The notes beneath the pieces are model-generated. The model had not been told where the DNA came from, did no database searches, and saw nothing but the letters and a program-made list of their open reading frames with translations. The translations under genes and the position numbers were made by a program. 34,467 bases of DNA from Opitutia bacterium (GTDB lineage Bacteria > Verrucomicrobiota > Verrucomicrobiia > Opitutales > Opitutaceae): assembly GCA_947458705.1 (NCBI GenBank), contig CANHAH010000016.1:1-34467 (forward strand), read 5' to 3'. Shown here piece after piece: positions 1 through 9,334 of the stretch (the first letter of the stretch is position 1; the number at the start of each line of letters is the position of its first letter).

Positions 1-1
1 C

Positions 2-130
2 ATCGGGCTCGTGCCCATCACGGGCATACCGCTTCCCTTCATCAGCTACGGTGGCTCCTTTGTGCTCAGTTGCTGCTTGCTGCAAGGACTGGTCCAGAGC
101 GTCTATCGCTTCCGAAAGGATTTTGCATGA
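2..130 (+). CDS. rodA: RodA/FtsW/SpoVE (SEDS) peptidoglycan polymerase, 3' end only
   Basis: This is the last 42 codons of a gene entering from the left, open from base 2 to the TGA at 128-130. The peptide begins IGLVPITGIPLPFISYGGS, the conserved C-terminal signature of SEDS glycosyltransferases, and ends in a short basic tail. SEDS proteins polymerise lipid II into glycan strands at the inner membrane. RodA serves cell elongation and FtsW serves division. RodA is preferred because an RNase G/E gene follows directly: the mreBCD-mrdA-rodA shape cluster is often next to rng in Gram-negative bacteria. FtsW cannot be excluded from 42 residues. Confidence 0.85.
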   Translation: MGLVPITGIPLPFISYGGSFVLSCCLLQGLVQSVYRFRKDFA

Positions 131-235
131 ACTCCATGCAGCTTCCTCTCCGCGTTAACGACCGCTCTGCCGGAATTTCCTGCGCCGCGACCTCCACACA
201 TCGGTGCCCCGGGCTTAACCCGCATAGCACCCACC

Positions 236-1990
236 ATGAGCGATCAATCGCAATTCCCCAAACCCGATGCACCGTCCACGGACATCTCGCAAAAGTATGA
301 CGCCGAATTGGCCAATCCTCCTCCGGTCGAAGACGTCACCGGCGTCAACGCCAGTGAGCTAAAGGCTGGCGCAGCCGAACGCGCCAAGGACCGCCCCCTC
401 CTACAGAAAATCCTCGCGGTTTTCCAAAAGGAAAAAAGCACCTACCGCGAACTCATCATCAATTCTGAGCCGCTCGAAAAGCGTGTAGCTCTCCTCATCG
501 ACGGTCGCCTCGAGAAATTTGAAATCGAGCGCGAGTCCGACGACCGAATGGTCGGTGGTATCTACAAGGGTCGCATTAAGAATCTCGATCCCGGCCTTAA
601 AGCCGCCTTCGTCGACATCGGCTACTCTAAGAACGCGTTTCTGCACTACTGGGACATGCTCCCCGCTGCGACCGATTCCAATATCGAGGTCGTCCGCGTT
701 AACAAAAAGAAAAACGCCGCACCCCGCCCCGCCGATCCCACGGTCAAAGACATCCCCTCGATGTATCCCCCGGGCTCCGAGATCGTAATCCAAGTCACCA
801 AAGGCCCGATCGGCACCAAAGGCCCGCGTACTACAACTAATCTCTCCATCCCAGGCCGTTACCTCATCCTCACGCCATTCTCCGATGGCTGCGGCATCTC
901 GCGCAAAATCGAGGACCCACAGGAACGTAAACGCCTCAAAACCCTCATCAACGAACTCACCCTCCCTGAAGGCGTGGGCGTGATCGTTCGTACCGCCGGC
1001 GAGGGCAAGAAATCGCGGTATTTCGTCCGTGATCTCCACCTGCTCCTCAAGACCTGGGAGAACATCCAGCACAAGATGCTCAACGACAAAGCCCCGTGCT
1101 GCCTCTATCAGGAGCCCGACGTCGTCGAGCGCACCGTGCGCGATTTCCTCACTGAAGAAGTCGACCGCGTCCTCATCGACAGCAAAGACGACCACGAGCG
1201 CACTCAAAAACTCGTCGCCCAGATTTCCAAACGCTCCGCCAGCAAGATCGCCCTCTACAAAGATAGCATTCCGATCTTCGAACGCTTCAACATCGAGCGT
1301 CAGATCGAGCAAACCGGCCAGCGCAAGGTCCCACTCCCGTCGGGAGGCGAAATCATCATCGACGAGACCGAGGCCCTCATCGCGGTCGACGTAAACACCG
1401 GCTCTCACAAGAACCGCGGCGGTGACGAGAAAAACGTCATTTACGCCGTTAATCTTGAAGCTGCCGCCGAAATCGCCCGCCAGATCCGCCTCCGCAATCT
1501 CGGTGGTCTGATCATCATGGACTTTATCGACATGAAGGAACGGCGCCACCGCAATGCCGTTTACGAAAAGATGGTCGAGCTGATGTCCACCGACAAAGCC
1601 AAGAACCACATTCTGCCCATCTCGCAACTCGGCATCATGCAGATGACACGCCAGCGCCAGCAAGAATCGCTCTCGGCCAATCTGTACACCGACTGCCCGT
1701 ATTGCCGTGGCCGCGGCATCGTTAAGAGCGCGACCACCATGTCGGTCGAGCTCCAGCGCCGCCTCTCCTCCATCGCGCGCCGCCTCCAAGTCCGCAACGA
1801 CGGCAAGGAATACTCCCTGCGCGTCCTGGTCCACCCGAGCATCCTCGAACGTCTCCGCAGCGAAGACGCCGACCTGCTCGTGCGCGTAGAGAAACTCTAT
1901 GGCGTGAAACTCGCCTTCCGCGCAGACCCGAACTACCACCTCGAACACTTCAAAGTCATCAACGCCATCACAGGGGAAGAATACCGCTGA
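236..1990 (+). CDS. rng: Ribonuclease G/E family endoribonuclease
   Basis: The product is a 584-residue RNase E/G homologue, which cleaves single-stranded AU-rich RNA in mRNA decay and rRNA maturation. An S1-like RNA-binding region starts near residue 105 ([20 protein letters not shown]). The DNase I-like catalytic core has the two metal-binding aspartates D385 (LIAVDVNTG) and D429 ([10 protein letters not shown]), spaced as in E. coli RNase E. A Zn-link CPYC motif (C487, C490) follows, the site that holds dimers together in RNase E. The protein stops soon after the core and lacks the long degradosome scaffold, so it is closer in size to RNase G, with about 70 extra N-terminal residues. It lies 105 bp behind rodA. 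The ATG has no Shine-Dalgarno sequence (upstream GCACCCACC). The symbol could equally be rne-like. Confidence 0.95.
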   Translation: MSDQSQFPKPDAPSTDISQKYDAELANPPPVEDVTGVNASELKAGAAERAKDRPLLQKILAVFQKEKSTYRELIINSEPLEKRVALLIDGRLEKFEIERESDDRMVGGIYKGRIKNLDPGLKAAFVDIGYSKNAFLHYWDMLPAATDSNIEVVRVNKKKNAAPRPADPTVKDIPSMYPPGSEIVIQVTKGPIGTKGPRTTTNLSIPGRYLILTPFSDGCGISRKIEDPQERKRLKTLINELTLPEGVGVIVRTAGEGKKSRYFVRDLHLLLKTWENIQHKMLNDKAPCCLYQEPDVVERTVRDFLTEEVDRVLIDSKDDHERTQKLVAQISKRSASKIALYKDSIPIFERFNIERQIEQTGQRKVPLPSGGEIIIDETEALIAVDVNTGSHKNRGGDEKNVIYAVNLEAAAEIARQIRLRNLGGLIIMDFIDMKERRHRNAVYEKMVELMSTDKAKNHILPISQLGIMQMTRQRQQESLSANLYTDCPYCRGRGIVKSATTMSVELQRRLSSIARRLQVRNDGKEYSLRVLVHPSILERLRSEDADLLVRVEKLYGVKLAFRADPNYHLEHFKVINAITGEEYR

Positions 1991-2036
1991 GGTTTCACCC
2001 GCGTGGGGCTCACCCTGCGCCGCTCAGATCCCAACT

Positions 2037-2065
2037 AAAAGGCCGCCCTAATGGGCGGCCTTTTT
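2037..2065. terminator. Bidirectional intrinsic terminator between rng and the sulfatase locus
   Basis: GGCCGCCC (2041-2048) and GGGCGGCC (2053-2060) form a perfect 8-bp GC-rich stem around the loop TAAT. Four As precede it and five Ts follow, so both strands end in a U-tract. It closes rng on the plus strand and the long sulfatase transcript on the minus strand. Confidence 0.93.
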
Positions 2066-2106
2066 ACGTTCGGGAGCTGCTGCTCTGCGCACGATAGAAA
2101 GAAACC

Positions 2107-3567
2107 TTAATTCATTTTCTCGCCTGCCGGCAATAAGGCCCGCGGCCGATTAGACGGGCCGGGTTTTGGCGCGGGCAACCCATGAAGAAATTCCGCCCCA
2201 GCTTTAAGCGATAGAGTCTGCGTCGCATCAGCGGCACGATTGCGATATTCGCCTGGGTCCTCGGCCCGCACATAAAGCTCAAGACCTCGGTTGCCGCCGT
2301 CCCATTCCGTATAGCGCCAATCGGACGCGATCACCGTGCGGCTCATCACATCGGTGCGCTTCGCCACATCGTAGTGAAACACCATGCTAGCAGCCGGCCG
2401 CCGCCTCGCACTGGCCTCGGCGCGCATCAAACCCACCAAAGATTGACCTTCCAGACCCGCAGGCGACGGCGCCTGACACAAATCGACCAACGTCGGATAA
2501 ACATCCAGCAGCTCTACCGGCGCATTTACAACGCGACCCACAGGCACCCCCGCACCAGCGATAATCATCGGCACGCGCGTCGCGTTATCAAACGCGCTCA
2601 ATTTAGCCCACAAGCCACCATGATCACCCAAGTGAAAGCCGTTATCGCCAATCAGCACGACGACCGTGCTTTTCCAGAGATCGAGTCGCTCCAATTCGTC
2701 CAGCAACATCCCCACGTGTGAATCAGTAAAAGAAACACACGCGTAGTACCCACGGATCGCAGCCTCGCGGGAGGCCGGTTGCGCAAAACCGGAAAGCTCC
2801 GTCTGCAACGCGATCGCCGGCACATCCTGCATTGCTGGCTCAGCTTTCGGCGTGAGACTACCGGGTGGATAGAGATCAAAAAATTTCTTTGGCGCCGTCC
2901 ATGGCAAGTGTGGTTTGTGAAAGCCTGCCGCCAGAAAGAAAGGTTTCCCTGCCGCATTTTGCTCCTGCATTAATCGCAAGATTGTTCGGACATTGCGCCC
3001 GTCACGCGTACGAGAGCCATCACTTGTGAGAATAAATGACGCTGGCCGCCCATCACCACCGCCAGCCTCACCCGCGCCATAGCGTGACTCAATCGCTGCC
3101 AACTCTTCAGGATCCTGCGTGACGTCATCTTCATAAAGATCCCAAGAAGTCGCGTCGCTCACCTTGGCATTGTGAAAAACCTTACCTGCCCCTGCGCTGA
3201 AATACCCGCGCTGACGGAAAAATTGAGGCAACATCACCGCCTCGGGTAGCGCCTTGCGCGCTGGAGTGTTCAACACATACACGCCACTGGTCTCGGGCCG
3301 ACGTCCGCTAAGAAACGACACGCGACTGGGATTGCATAAAGGGTATTGGCAATACGGGCGATCAAACCGCACGCCGCGCGCCGCAAGCCGATCAATATTA
3401 GGCGATTTCACTCGTGTATCACCGTAACAACCAAGCGAGGGATTCAAATCATCGACAACAATCAACAAAACGTTCGTCGGTTTTGATGCTGCGGCCTGAG
3501 CAACAGGTACAAATACATAAACGAATGCAGCTAAGAAAAATCCTATTAAACAACGTGAGGGATGCAT
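2107..3567 (-). CDS. Sulfatase, iduronate-2-sulfatase-like (S1_7 type)
   Basis: The product is a 486-residue exported sulfatase. It has an N-terminal signal peptide (hydrophobic to about residue 25) and metal-binding D39-D40 in NVLLIVVDD. The formylglycine motif is C78-N-P-S-R, where the Cys would be converted to the catalytic aldehyde. A later IGDNGFHLGDHG segment supplies further metal and sulfate ligands. GKVFHNAKVSDATSWDLY and KPHLPWTAPKKFFDLY are typical of the iduronate-2-sulfatase group, which hydrolyses sulfate esters on uronates and related sugars. It is the last gene of the locus. Its ATG lies 5 bp after the stop of the upstream sulfatase, so the two are probably co-translated. Subfamily is judged by eye and the true substrate is unknown. 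Confidence 0.93.
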   Translation of the reverse strand: MHPSRCLIGFFLAAFVYVFVPVAQAAASKPTNVLLIVVDDLNPSLGCYGDTRVKSPNIDRLAARGVRFDRPYCQYPLCNPSRVSFLSGRRPETSGVYVLNTPARKALPEAVMLPQFFRQRGYFSAGAGKVFHNAKVSDATSWDLYEDDVTQDPEELAAIESRYGAGEAGGGDGRPASFILTSDGSRTRDGRNVRTILRLMQEQNAAGKPFFLAAGFHKPHLPWTAPKKFFDLYPPGSLTPKAEPAMQDVPAIALQTELSGFAQPASREAAIRGYYACVSFTDSHVGMLLDELERLDLWKSTVVVLIGDNGFHLGDHGGLWAKLSAFDNATRVPMIIAGAGVPVGRVVNAPVELLDVYPTLVDLCQAPSPAGLEGQSLVGLMRAEASARRRPAASMVFHYDVAKRTDVMSRTVIASDWRYTEWDGGNRGLELYVRAEDPGEYRNRAADATQTLSLKAGAEFLHGLPAPKPGPSNRPRALLPAGEKMN

Positions 3568-3572
3568 AAAAA

Positions 3573-5390
3573 TCAGAGTGTAGAACGAACCAAATAGTCA
3601 GCGGCGCGCGCCGTATAATTATCAGCGCCATTGGCAGCAGAGGTTTTGGCTAATGATGCGATCGCGTTGAGCACACTCGCCGGCGCTTTACGCGGGATGC
3701 GGGCAACCACGTTGATAGCAAACAATCGGCCTTCCGATTTTTTTTCGTCTTTGAGTGCGGCCTCGATCGCGCTCCAAGCATTCGCGTTGTCACCACGCCG
3801 CAAAATCGCTTCAGCCGCCGCGAGACGCACCGCCATTTCGGAGTCGCTTAATAATGATGTCACATCCGGCAATGTCTCAGCACGCAGTACCGCGACCGCC
3901 GCCCAGTAACGGATAACAGCCTCAGGCGCGCGCAACGCAGCCGCGATTGCCTTGGGATCAGGCGATACGGGCTGCTGCAAAGCGTCGAGGGTATCAAGTA
4001 TCCGTGCGAGCGGGTAACGCGTCTCATCTGCGGCGACGATGGCCGGCGAAGCTTTCGCAGCCCAGTCGATCATGAGCGGCTCCGGCATGAAACCCGTGTC
4101 ACGAATCGCGAGTTGATGCCCGCGCAGCGCGGCGCGAAGACGCACCAGATGGGGACGCGCCTCAGGGTCGCCGACCAAATTTCGGACGTTATCGGGATCG
4201 TTGGCGCAGTCGAAGAGTTCCTCGACCGGCTTGAGTTCGAAGAAGGCACGTTGAGCGGCATTGAGTTTTCCCGCCGCGTACAGACTTGCCCATTCGGCCA
4301 TCGATGCTTGGCGCCAGAGAAAATCGAGATGCTGGCCCCAGGGTTGGTTTGGGTAGTAATTGCGGATGTAACGGTAGCGCCCATCGGTTGCAGCGCGCGC
4401 GAGGTCGTAACGTTCATCCATACGATCGCGGAATGAAAACGTGTACGCGGGTGCGGCGGTGCGTGCTAGTCCAGCTATAGCACGGCCTTGAAATTGTGCA
4501 GGCAACGGTACACCAGCGAGGCTCAAAACGGTAGGTGCGAAATCGATGAAGTTAACAAGTTCGCCGAGGCGTGAATCAGGCGCGGCAGGGGCAAGGTGTT
4601 GATATTTTTTGGGGAAATGCGCGATGAGCGGAGGATGCGTGCCGTTCTCATATAGGAAGCGTTTGCTGCGCGACACCGCACCACCATGATCACCATAGTA
4701 AAAAATGATAGTATCCTCGGCGAGGCCGTCTTCGGCGAGTTGATCGAGGATTTTTCCGAGCGCTTCATCGGCGCGAGCGACGCAATCGTAGTATTGAGCA
4801 ATATCGGCGCGGACCGTCGGTGTATCGGGCAAATAAGCAGGCACACGGACCTTGGCGGGATCGGTCACGAGCGGTGTGCGTTTATGGAGGTTACTCTCGT
4901 GCGTTTGTTCGAAATTGAAGATCGCAAAGAAGGGTTGGCCAGGGGCGCGGTGACGCCAGTGAGCGCGCTTGCTATTCTCATTCCAGGCCGGGTCCCAATC
5001 GCTAGAGGTGTTATAATCGGTCTTAGCGTTGTTGGAGGTGAAATAGCCAGCTGCTCTAAGATATTCGGGAAAAAATTTCACGCCTGCGGGGAGCGGACGC
5101 TGACTTCGCATGTGTTGCGTGCCCATGCTGCTAGCGAAACGGCCTGTGATGATGCTCGAACGCGTCGGGGCACAGACGGCCGAAGCTGAATAACAGCGAT
5201 CAAAGACAATACCGCCGGTGGCGATGCGATTGATATTGGGCGTGCGCGCCAGCGGGTCGCCGTAAGGACCGACGGTGCTAGCGACGTTGTCTTCGGTGAC
5301 GATCCAGAGGATGTTGGGACGATCAGCAGCATGCAGCGCGCCCGTGATGACTAAGGTGAGAAAATAAAGGCGGCGGATAAACGAGGACAT
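3573..5390 (-). CDS. Sulfatase, heparan N-sulfatase-like (S1_8 type), with HEAT-like C-terminal region
   Basis: The product is a 605-residue exported sulfatase with a signal peptide ending near AADRPNILW. The metal site is of the VTEDN type (E33, D34) and the formylglycine motif is C73-A-P-T-R. FYYGDHGGAVSRSK is the second conserved metal and sulfate segment. FFPEYLRAAGYFTSNNAKTDYN is typical of the sulfamidase-like group. Beyond the sulfatase fold, residues about 465-605 are Ala/Leu-rich paired helices (AVIRYWAAVAVLRAE, AVRLAAAEAILRRG) that look like HEAT or armadillo repeats, perhaps for protein or polymer contact. It sits between two other sulfatases, 24 bp after one and 5 bp before the other. 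Exact substrate is unknown. Confidence 0.92.
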   Translation of the reverse strand: MSSFIRRLYFLTLVITGALHAADRPNILWIVTEDNVASTVGPYGDPLARTPNINRIATGGIVFDRCYSASAVCAPTRSSIITGRFASSMGTQHMRSQRPLPAGVKFFPEYLRAAGYFTSNNAKTDYNTSSDWDPAWNENSKRAHWRHRAPGQPFFAIFNFEQTHESNLHKRTPLVTDPAKVRVPAYLPDTPTVRADIAQYYDCVARADEALGKILDQLAEDGLAEDTIIFYYGDHGGAVSRSKRFLYENGTHPPLIAHFPKKYQHLAPAAPDSRLGELVNFIDFAPTVLSLAGVPLPAQFQGRAIAGLARTAAPAYTFSFRDRMDERYDLARAATDGRYRYIRNYYPNQPWGQHLDFLWRQASMAEWASLYAAGKLNAAQRAFFELKPVEELFDCANDPDNVRNLVGDPEARPHLVRLRAALRGHQLAIRDTGFMPEPLMIDWAAKASPAIVAADETRYPLARILDTLDALQQPVSPDPKAIAAALRAPEAVIRYWAAVAVLRAETLPDVTSLLSDSEMAVRLAAAEAILRRGDNANAWSAIEAALKDEKKSEGRLFAINVVARIPRKAPASVLNAIASLAKTSAANGADNYTARAADYLVRSTL

Positions 5391-5414
5391 AAATAAGAGA
5401 GACGTGACCGTGTG

Positions 5415-7115
5415 TTATCCTGAATTTTTCTTAGCGTTCTTGTTCACCGGCCAAGGCAAGACGCCCGCGCGCTTCGCCCATACATCGTAGCTTTGAACCA
5501 TTGCGCGGACGCGATCGGGTTGTTGAGCAACAAGATCGTGAAGTTCAGCGCGGTCAGTCGCGATATCATAAAGCTCCCAGCCTTCAGGAAATTTCGAAAC
5601 GAGCTTCCAGCGTCCATCACGGACAGCGCGATTACCTTCGTGCTCCCAGAAAATGGGCTGAGAGCGAGCGAGCGGTTGACCGGCCAAGGCGGGACGCAAG
5701 CTCACGCCTTCCATCGGAGTGATGGTTTCCCCGTTGAATTTCTTAGGATAAGATGCGCCGGCAAGATCGACACAGGTAGCCATAAGATCGATGAGATGGC
5801 TGGGCTGCGTCTCAATTTTACCATTACGTGCCGCGGGAATTCCAGCAGGCCAATGAGCGATTAACGGCGTCGAGATACCACCTTCGTGGACCCAGTGTTT
5901 GTACTCGCGGAAGGGGGTATTACCGACATTGGCCCAATCGCGACCATAAGCGACGAAGGTGTCAGCCGGACCGGGCATCACGCCATAACCCGTACGTACC
6001 GGATAACCGTCACGGGTTTGCGCAGGTTTGTTACCGTGCTGGTAAGCATTTTTGTCGAGTGCGGGCAAGGTAGGCGCCGAGGCGCGGGCGACATACGGGC
6101 CGACTCGGCCGTTGGTTTCTTCGCATGCTCCGTTATCTTGGAGATAGAGGATGACCGTGTTCTCATATTGGCCCGTGGCTTTTAGCTCCGCGACAATTCG
6201 GCCAATGCCGGCATCCATCGAGGTGAGCATCGCGGCGTAAACTTCCATGCAGCGCGCTTCGAATTCTTTGTTGGCGACTTTATCCCAATCACCAGATTGC
6301 GGGGCGAGCTCCGAGGCGGTATCGACGAGACCGAGATTTTTCTGCTTAGCCCAGCGAGCAGCGCGGATCGAAGTGTAACCGCTATCGTAACGACCTTTGT
6401 ACTTTGCGATATCACGTTCGCGGGCATGCATCGGCCAATGCGCAGCAGTGTAAGGCACGTAGAGAAAAAAGGGCGAAGTCGCATGTTCGCGACGGTGTTC
6501 GCGGATGAATTGCGTAGCGTGATCCGTGAGCGCGTCGGTGTAATAGTACTCTTCTTTGGGTTGATAGAGCGGGTCGTTGGCGACGGTGAGGTTCGTGTTA
6601 TCGCGCACAAGTGAACCGGGATCCCAGAAACTGCCGGCACCTTGAATCGTACCGTAGTAACGATCGAAACCGCGTTGCAGCGGCCAATTCGATTTATTAT
6701 CCCAGTCTGCCAGTGTGTAACCGGGCGTGACGTGCCATTTGCCGGAGACGTAGGTGCGATAACCGGCAGGTTTAAGAGCCTCGGCGATAGTGACGCTGCG
6801 GCGGTTAAGCGTGCCGCGATAGCCTTCGACACCGTCATCGTTCATCATGTGACCGATCCCAGCTTGGTGCGGATAAAGCCCGGTAAGCAGCGAGGCGCGC
6901 GTGGGGCAGCAACGACTCATATTATAAAACTGCGTGAAGCGCACGCCGCCGGCCGCTAACGCATCCAAGTTGGGCGTAGCGATTTCACTGCCGTAGCAAC
7001 CGATGTCGGAATAGCCGACGTCGTCAGCCATAATGATTATGACGTTGGGACGTTCGGCTGCACGAACAACCAAAGCCACGGATAAAACTGCAATCAGACG
7101 AAGTACAATCTTCAT
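5415..7115 (-). CDS. Arylsulfatase-type sulfatase (S1_4-like)
   Basis: The product is a 566-residue exported sulfatase with a signal peptide (MKIVLRLIAVLSVALVVRAA). Metal-binding D31-D32 are in IIIMADDVGYSDIGCYG. The formylglycine motif is C69-C-P-T-R, with GLYPHQAGIGHM after it as in bacterial arylsulfatases. YLQDNGACEE is the second metal segment. GYRTYVSGKWHVTPG supplies the usual Lys and His around the sulfate pocket. The C-terminus is basic (NKNAKKNSG). The start is fixed by the signal peptide, and no Shine-Dalgarno sequence precedes it. A structured 118-bp gap upstream separates it from the NTF2-like gene, so it could be partly uncoupled from the genes before it. Confidence 0.93.
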   Translation of the reverse strand: MKIVLRLIAVLSVALVVRAAERPNVIIIMADDVGYSDIGCYGSEIATPNLDALAAGGVRFTQFYNMSRCCPTRASLLTGLYPHQAGIGHMMNDDGVEGYRGTLNRRSVTIAEALKPAGYRTYVSGKWHVTPGYTLADWDNKSNWPLQRGFDRYYGTIQGAGSFWDPGSLVRDNTNLTVANDPLYQPKEEYYYTDALTDHATQFIREHRREHATSPFFLYVPYTAAHWPMHARERDIAKYKGRYDSGYTSIRAARWAKQKNLGLVDTASELAPQSGDWDKVANKEFEARCMEVYAAMLTSMDAGIGRIVAELKATGQYENTVILYLQDNGACEETNGRVGPYVARASAPTLPALDKNAYQHGNKPAQTRDGYPVRTGYGVMPGPADTFVAYGRDWANVGNTPFREYKHWVHEGGISTPLIAHWPAGIPAARNGKIETQPSHLIDLMATCVDLAGASYPKKFNGETITPMEGVSLRPALAGQPLARSQPIFWEHEGNRAVRDGRWKLVSKFPEGWELYDIATDRAELHDLVAQQPDRVRAMVQSYDVWAKRAGVLPWPVNKNAKKNSG

Positions 7116-7135
7116 AAGAAATCGGGGGTGGTAAA

Positions 7136-7222
7136 TAACCGCGGTTAACGGAGGGGTATAGGAGAACGATGCTTAATGGGGCCTGTCGGGGACAACTGCA
7201 TTCGCAGTAGATCAAAAGATCT
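7136..7222. promoter_or_regulatory. Palindrome and tandem mini-hairpins ahead of the S1_4 sulfatase
   Basis: The gap between two genes of the locus holds a perfect 12-bp palindrome TAACCGCGGTTA (7136-7147), 21 bp from the sulfatase ATG. Two back-to-back 14-nt hairpins lie further up: ACTGC-ATTC-GCAGT (7195-7208) and AGATC-AAAA-GATCT (7209-7222). GGGGTATAGG (7153-7162) also occurs directly ahead of the first receptor at 17564-17573. An operator for a LacI-type regulator or an mRNA processing site are both possible. Confidence 0.4.
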
Positions 7223-7233
7223 TAGAGGTCGTG

Positions 7234-7725
7234 CTAGTTCGGGGTAGTGACGGGCGCTGGATTTTTTGCCGCCTGCCAATCGAGCAGTCGCCATCGGCCA
7301 GACTCCTCCCGCCAGACGGCGAGAAAATTTACGTCGTTCACTGATTTACCTTTGGCGCTCGTCGTATGGATCAAGAGGCGGCCTGACATGAGAACGACCC
7401 CGGGGCCCGCGGATAGAAATTCGCGAACTTGGTAATCGAAGCGGTCGTGACTCGTTTTTTTGTCGGAGAGGGCCGCAATATGTTGCGCCTTGTTGTCGAT
7501 TTTTCCGTTGGCGTGAGCGTAACGCAAACCGTCGGAATAAATATGATCGAGACGGACTTTGTCTGCGGCCACGGTCGCAGCCACCCGCTCGTCGTCGACC
7601 CCGCGCACCGCAGCAAAGGGATCGGACTCCTCCGCACGAGCGAAAACCCCGCAGAATAAAATAGTAGAATAACAAACGATCCGACAGACCGCTGAATCGA
7701 AAAATCTCCGACGGATCGTTCTCAT
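7234..7725 (-). CDS. Secreted NTF2-like / DUF4440-type small protein
   Basis: The product is 163 residues with an N-terminal signal peptide (basic MRTIRRRFF, then a hydrophobic stretch to FARAEES). The mature part resembles SnoaL/DUF4440 NTF2-like proteins: an initial helix region, DRFDYQVREFL, GVVLMSGRLLIHT and a final WREESGRWRLLDWQAA strand pair. These folds bind small ligands or act as isomerases or scaffolds, and no catalytic role can be assigned here. The frame is open further upstream to 7893, but that part overlaps the preceding sulfatase and has no signal-like N-terminus. The ATG at 7725, 4 bp after the sulfatase stop, is therefore chosen. It probably assists or modifies a step in the same pathway. 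Confidence 0.75.
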   Translation of the reverse strand: MRTIRRRFFDSAVCRIVCYSTILFCGVFARAEESDPFAAVRGVDDERVAATVAADKVRLDHIYSDGLRYAHANGKIDNKAQHIAALSDKKTSHDRFDYQVREFLSAGPGVVLMSGRLLIHTTSAKGKSVNDVNFLAVWREESGRWRLLDWQAAKNPAPVTTPN

Positions 7726-7729
7726 AATC

Positions 7730-9292
7730 TTAAAGTGCGCCGGTCGGCTTAGCGCCTTGCCAGCCTTTGCGCCACTGGGCGAGAAGTTGTTCAACGAGTT
7801 CGCCATTGGCGGGAGCTTTGGCGACGTTAAAGTTTTCCTGTGGATCAATCTGGTGATCGTAGAGCTCGATGGCGTCGATCTTGGCGTGGTCATCGCGGTT
7901 TACCCATACGGTGAGGCGGTATCGTTCCGTACGCATCGAGTAGCCCATGAGTTGACCAGCGCCGGTTTTGCCGGCGTTGCGCGGATATTGGCTGAAAGCA
8001 GCAGATTTCCAGGGACGATTGGGATTATCGAGGAGCGGCTTGAAACTCACGCCTTCGAGGTGAGACGGTAAAGAAAGGCCGGCGAGATCGGTGAGCGTCG
8101 GATAGATGTCGACGAACTCGACAATGGATTTGGTCTTGGCGCCGGCATTTTTCATGCCGGGCACGGATAGCAGCAGCGCGGTGTTGGTATCGTTTTCGGT
8201 GGTGGAATGTTTGCACCAAGCGTCGTGTTCGCCGAGTTTCCAGCCGTGGTCGCCCCAAAGGATCACAATAGTATTTTTACGCAGATCGAGGCGATCGAGC
8301 TCGTCGAGTAGCTTGCCCACTTGTGCGTCCATGTAACTGATCGAAGCGTAATAGCCGTGCTTGAGCTGACGGGCGAGGTCGTCCGGGATAGATCCTTCGG
8401 GGATGCCGTAATAATTGCGTAGTTCACCACCAGGAAGGATCGAGTAATCGGGCGCGTCTTTCGGACGAAATTTATTGGTCGCGAGCTCTATCTTGGCTGG
8501 ATCGTAGAGGTCCCAGTATTTTTTGGGCGAAACAAACGGGAGATGAGGTTTTACAAATCCCACGGCGAGGAAGAAAGGCTCCGATTTTTTGCTCATGCTC
8601 TGCAGCGTGGAAACAGCAAGCTCGGCGACTTTGCCGTCTTGGAAAAAATTATCCGGCACGTCAGCGCCTTCGAAGGCAGGTCCGCGGATATTTTTCTTTG
8701 CGGGCATTGAATCGGGGATAGTCGCCGCGGCACTGGCGCCTGCCTTGGCTTTGCCTTTTCCTTTGGCCTTTACCTCGGGGTTATTGTCGCCATCGGGATC
8801 GACCCCGTAGCGTCGGGCGTTCAGTTTAACGTTTTCCGGCAACGCGTAAGTTTCAGCTTTCGGTGTGCCCCAAGGCACAGACCAGCTCGGGGCATCGTCG
8901 AGGCTACCGTGATAAATCTTGCCCATGCCTTGAACGAAGTAACCGTGATTTTTGAAGTGTTGACCGAGCGTGACCACGTTGGGCAGAGCGACGCGGAAAT
9001 GTGTCTCCAAGTCCCAGACCTTGTTGGTATCGGGCCGAGTGCCAGTCAAAATACTGGTGCGGGTCGGCGAACAAACCGCTTGCTGGCAGTACGCACGTTG
9101 AAACGTGATGCCGGATTTGGCGAGGCGATCAAGGTTGGGGCTTTTGATGTAGTCAGCGCCATAAGCACCGAATTCAGGCCGCAAATCATCGACGGCAATA
9201 AACAGAATATTAGGGCGAACCGTCGCGGAGTCCGCGGCATGAATCAGGCTAGTCGCCACGAGCGCTAAGATCAGATGCAGGAACATTTTCAT
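7730..9292 (-). CDS. Sulfatase, iduronate-2-sulfatase-like (S1_7 type), with Lys/Ala-rich insertion
   Basis: The product is a 520-residue exported sulfatase. It has a signal peptide (MKMFLHLILALVATSLIHAA), metal-binding D35-D36 (FIAVDDLRPEFGAYG) and the formylglycine motif C74-S-P-T-R. ILWGDHGWKLGEH is the second metal segment. GMGKIYHGSLDDAPSWS places it in the iduronate-2-sulfatase-like group, a second member besides the one at the distal end of the locus. A low-complexity stretch at residues 174-190 (VKAKGKGKAKAGASAAA) interrupts the fold and may be a flexible cationic loop. It follows the PL6 lyase after a 42-bp AT-rich gap and precedes the NTF2-like gene by 4 bp. Confidence 0.93.
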   Translation of the reverse strand: MKMFLHLILALVATSLIHAADSATVRPNILFIAVDDLRPEFGAYGADYIKSPNLDRLAKSGITFQRAYCQQAVCSPTRTSILTGTRPDTNKVWDLETHFRVALPNVVTLGQHFKNHGYFVQGMGKIYHGSLDDAPSWSVPWGTPKAETYALPENVKLNARRYGVDPDGDNNPEVKAKGKGKAKAGASAAATIPDSMPAKKNIRGPAFEGADVPDNFFQDGKVAELAVSTLQSMSKKSEPFFLAVGFVKPHLPFVSPKKYWDLYDPAKIELATNKFRPKDAPDYSILPGGELRNYYGIPEGSIPDDLARQLKHGYYASISYMDAQVGKLLDELDRLDLRKNTIVILWGDHGWKLGEHDAWCKHSTTENDTNTALLLSVPGMKNAGAKTKSIVEFVDIYPTLTDLAGLSLPSHLEGVSFKPLLDNPNRPWKSAAFSQYPRNAGKTGAGQLMGYSMRTERYRLTVWVNRDDHAKIDAIELYDHQIDPQENFNVAKAPANGELVEQLLAQWRKGWQGAKPTGAL

Positions 9293-9334
9293 GATGATAA
9301 AATTTTTAATTTTCGTGTGCGTGAAATAAATAAC

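Noticed and set aside
401-1948. Long open frame (515 codons) antisense to rng
   Set aside because: The plus strand encodes a complete RNase G/E with catalytic motifs; the antisense frame is a low-complexity D/E/V/A-rich shadow with no domain.
7726-7893. Upstream extension of the NTF2-like gene
   Set aside because: It overlaps the 3' end of a sulfatase and would put 56 non-signal residues ahead of a clear signal peptide at 7725.
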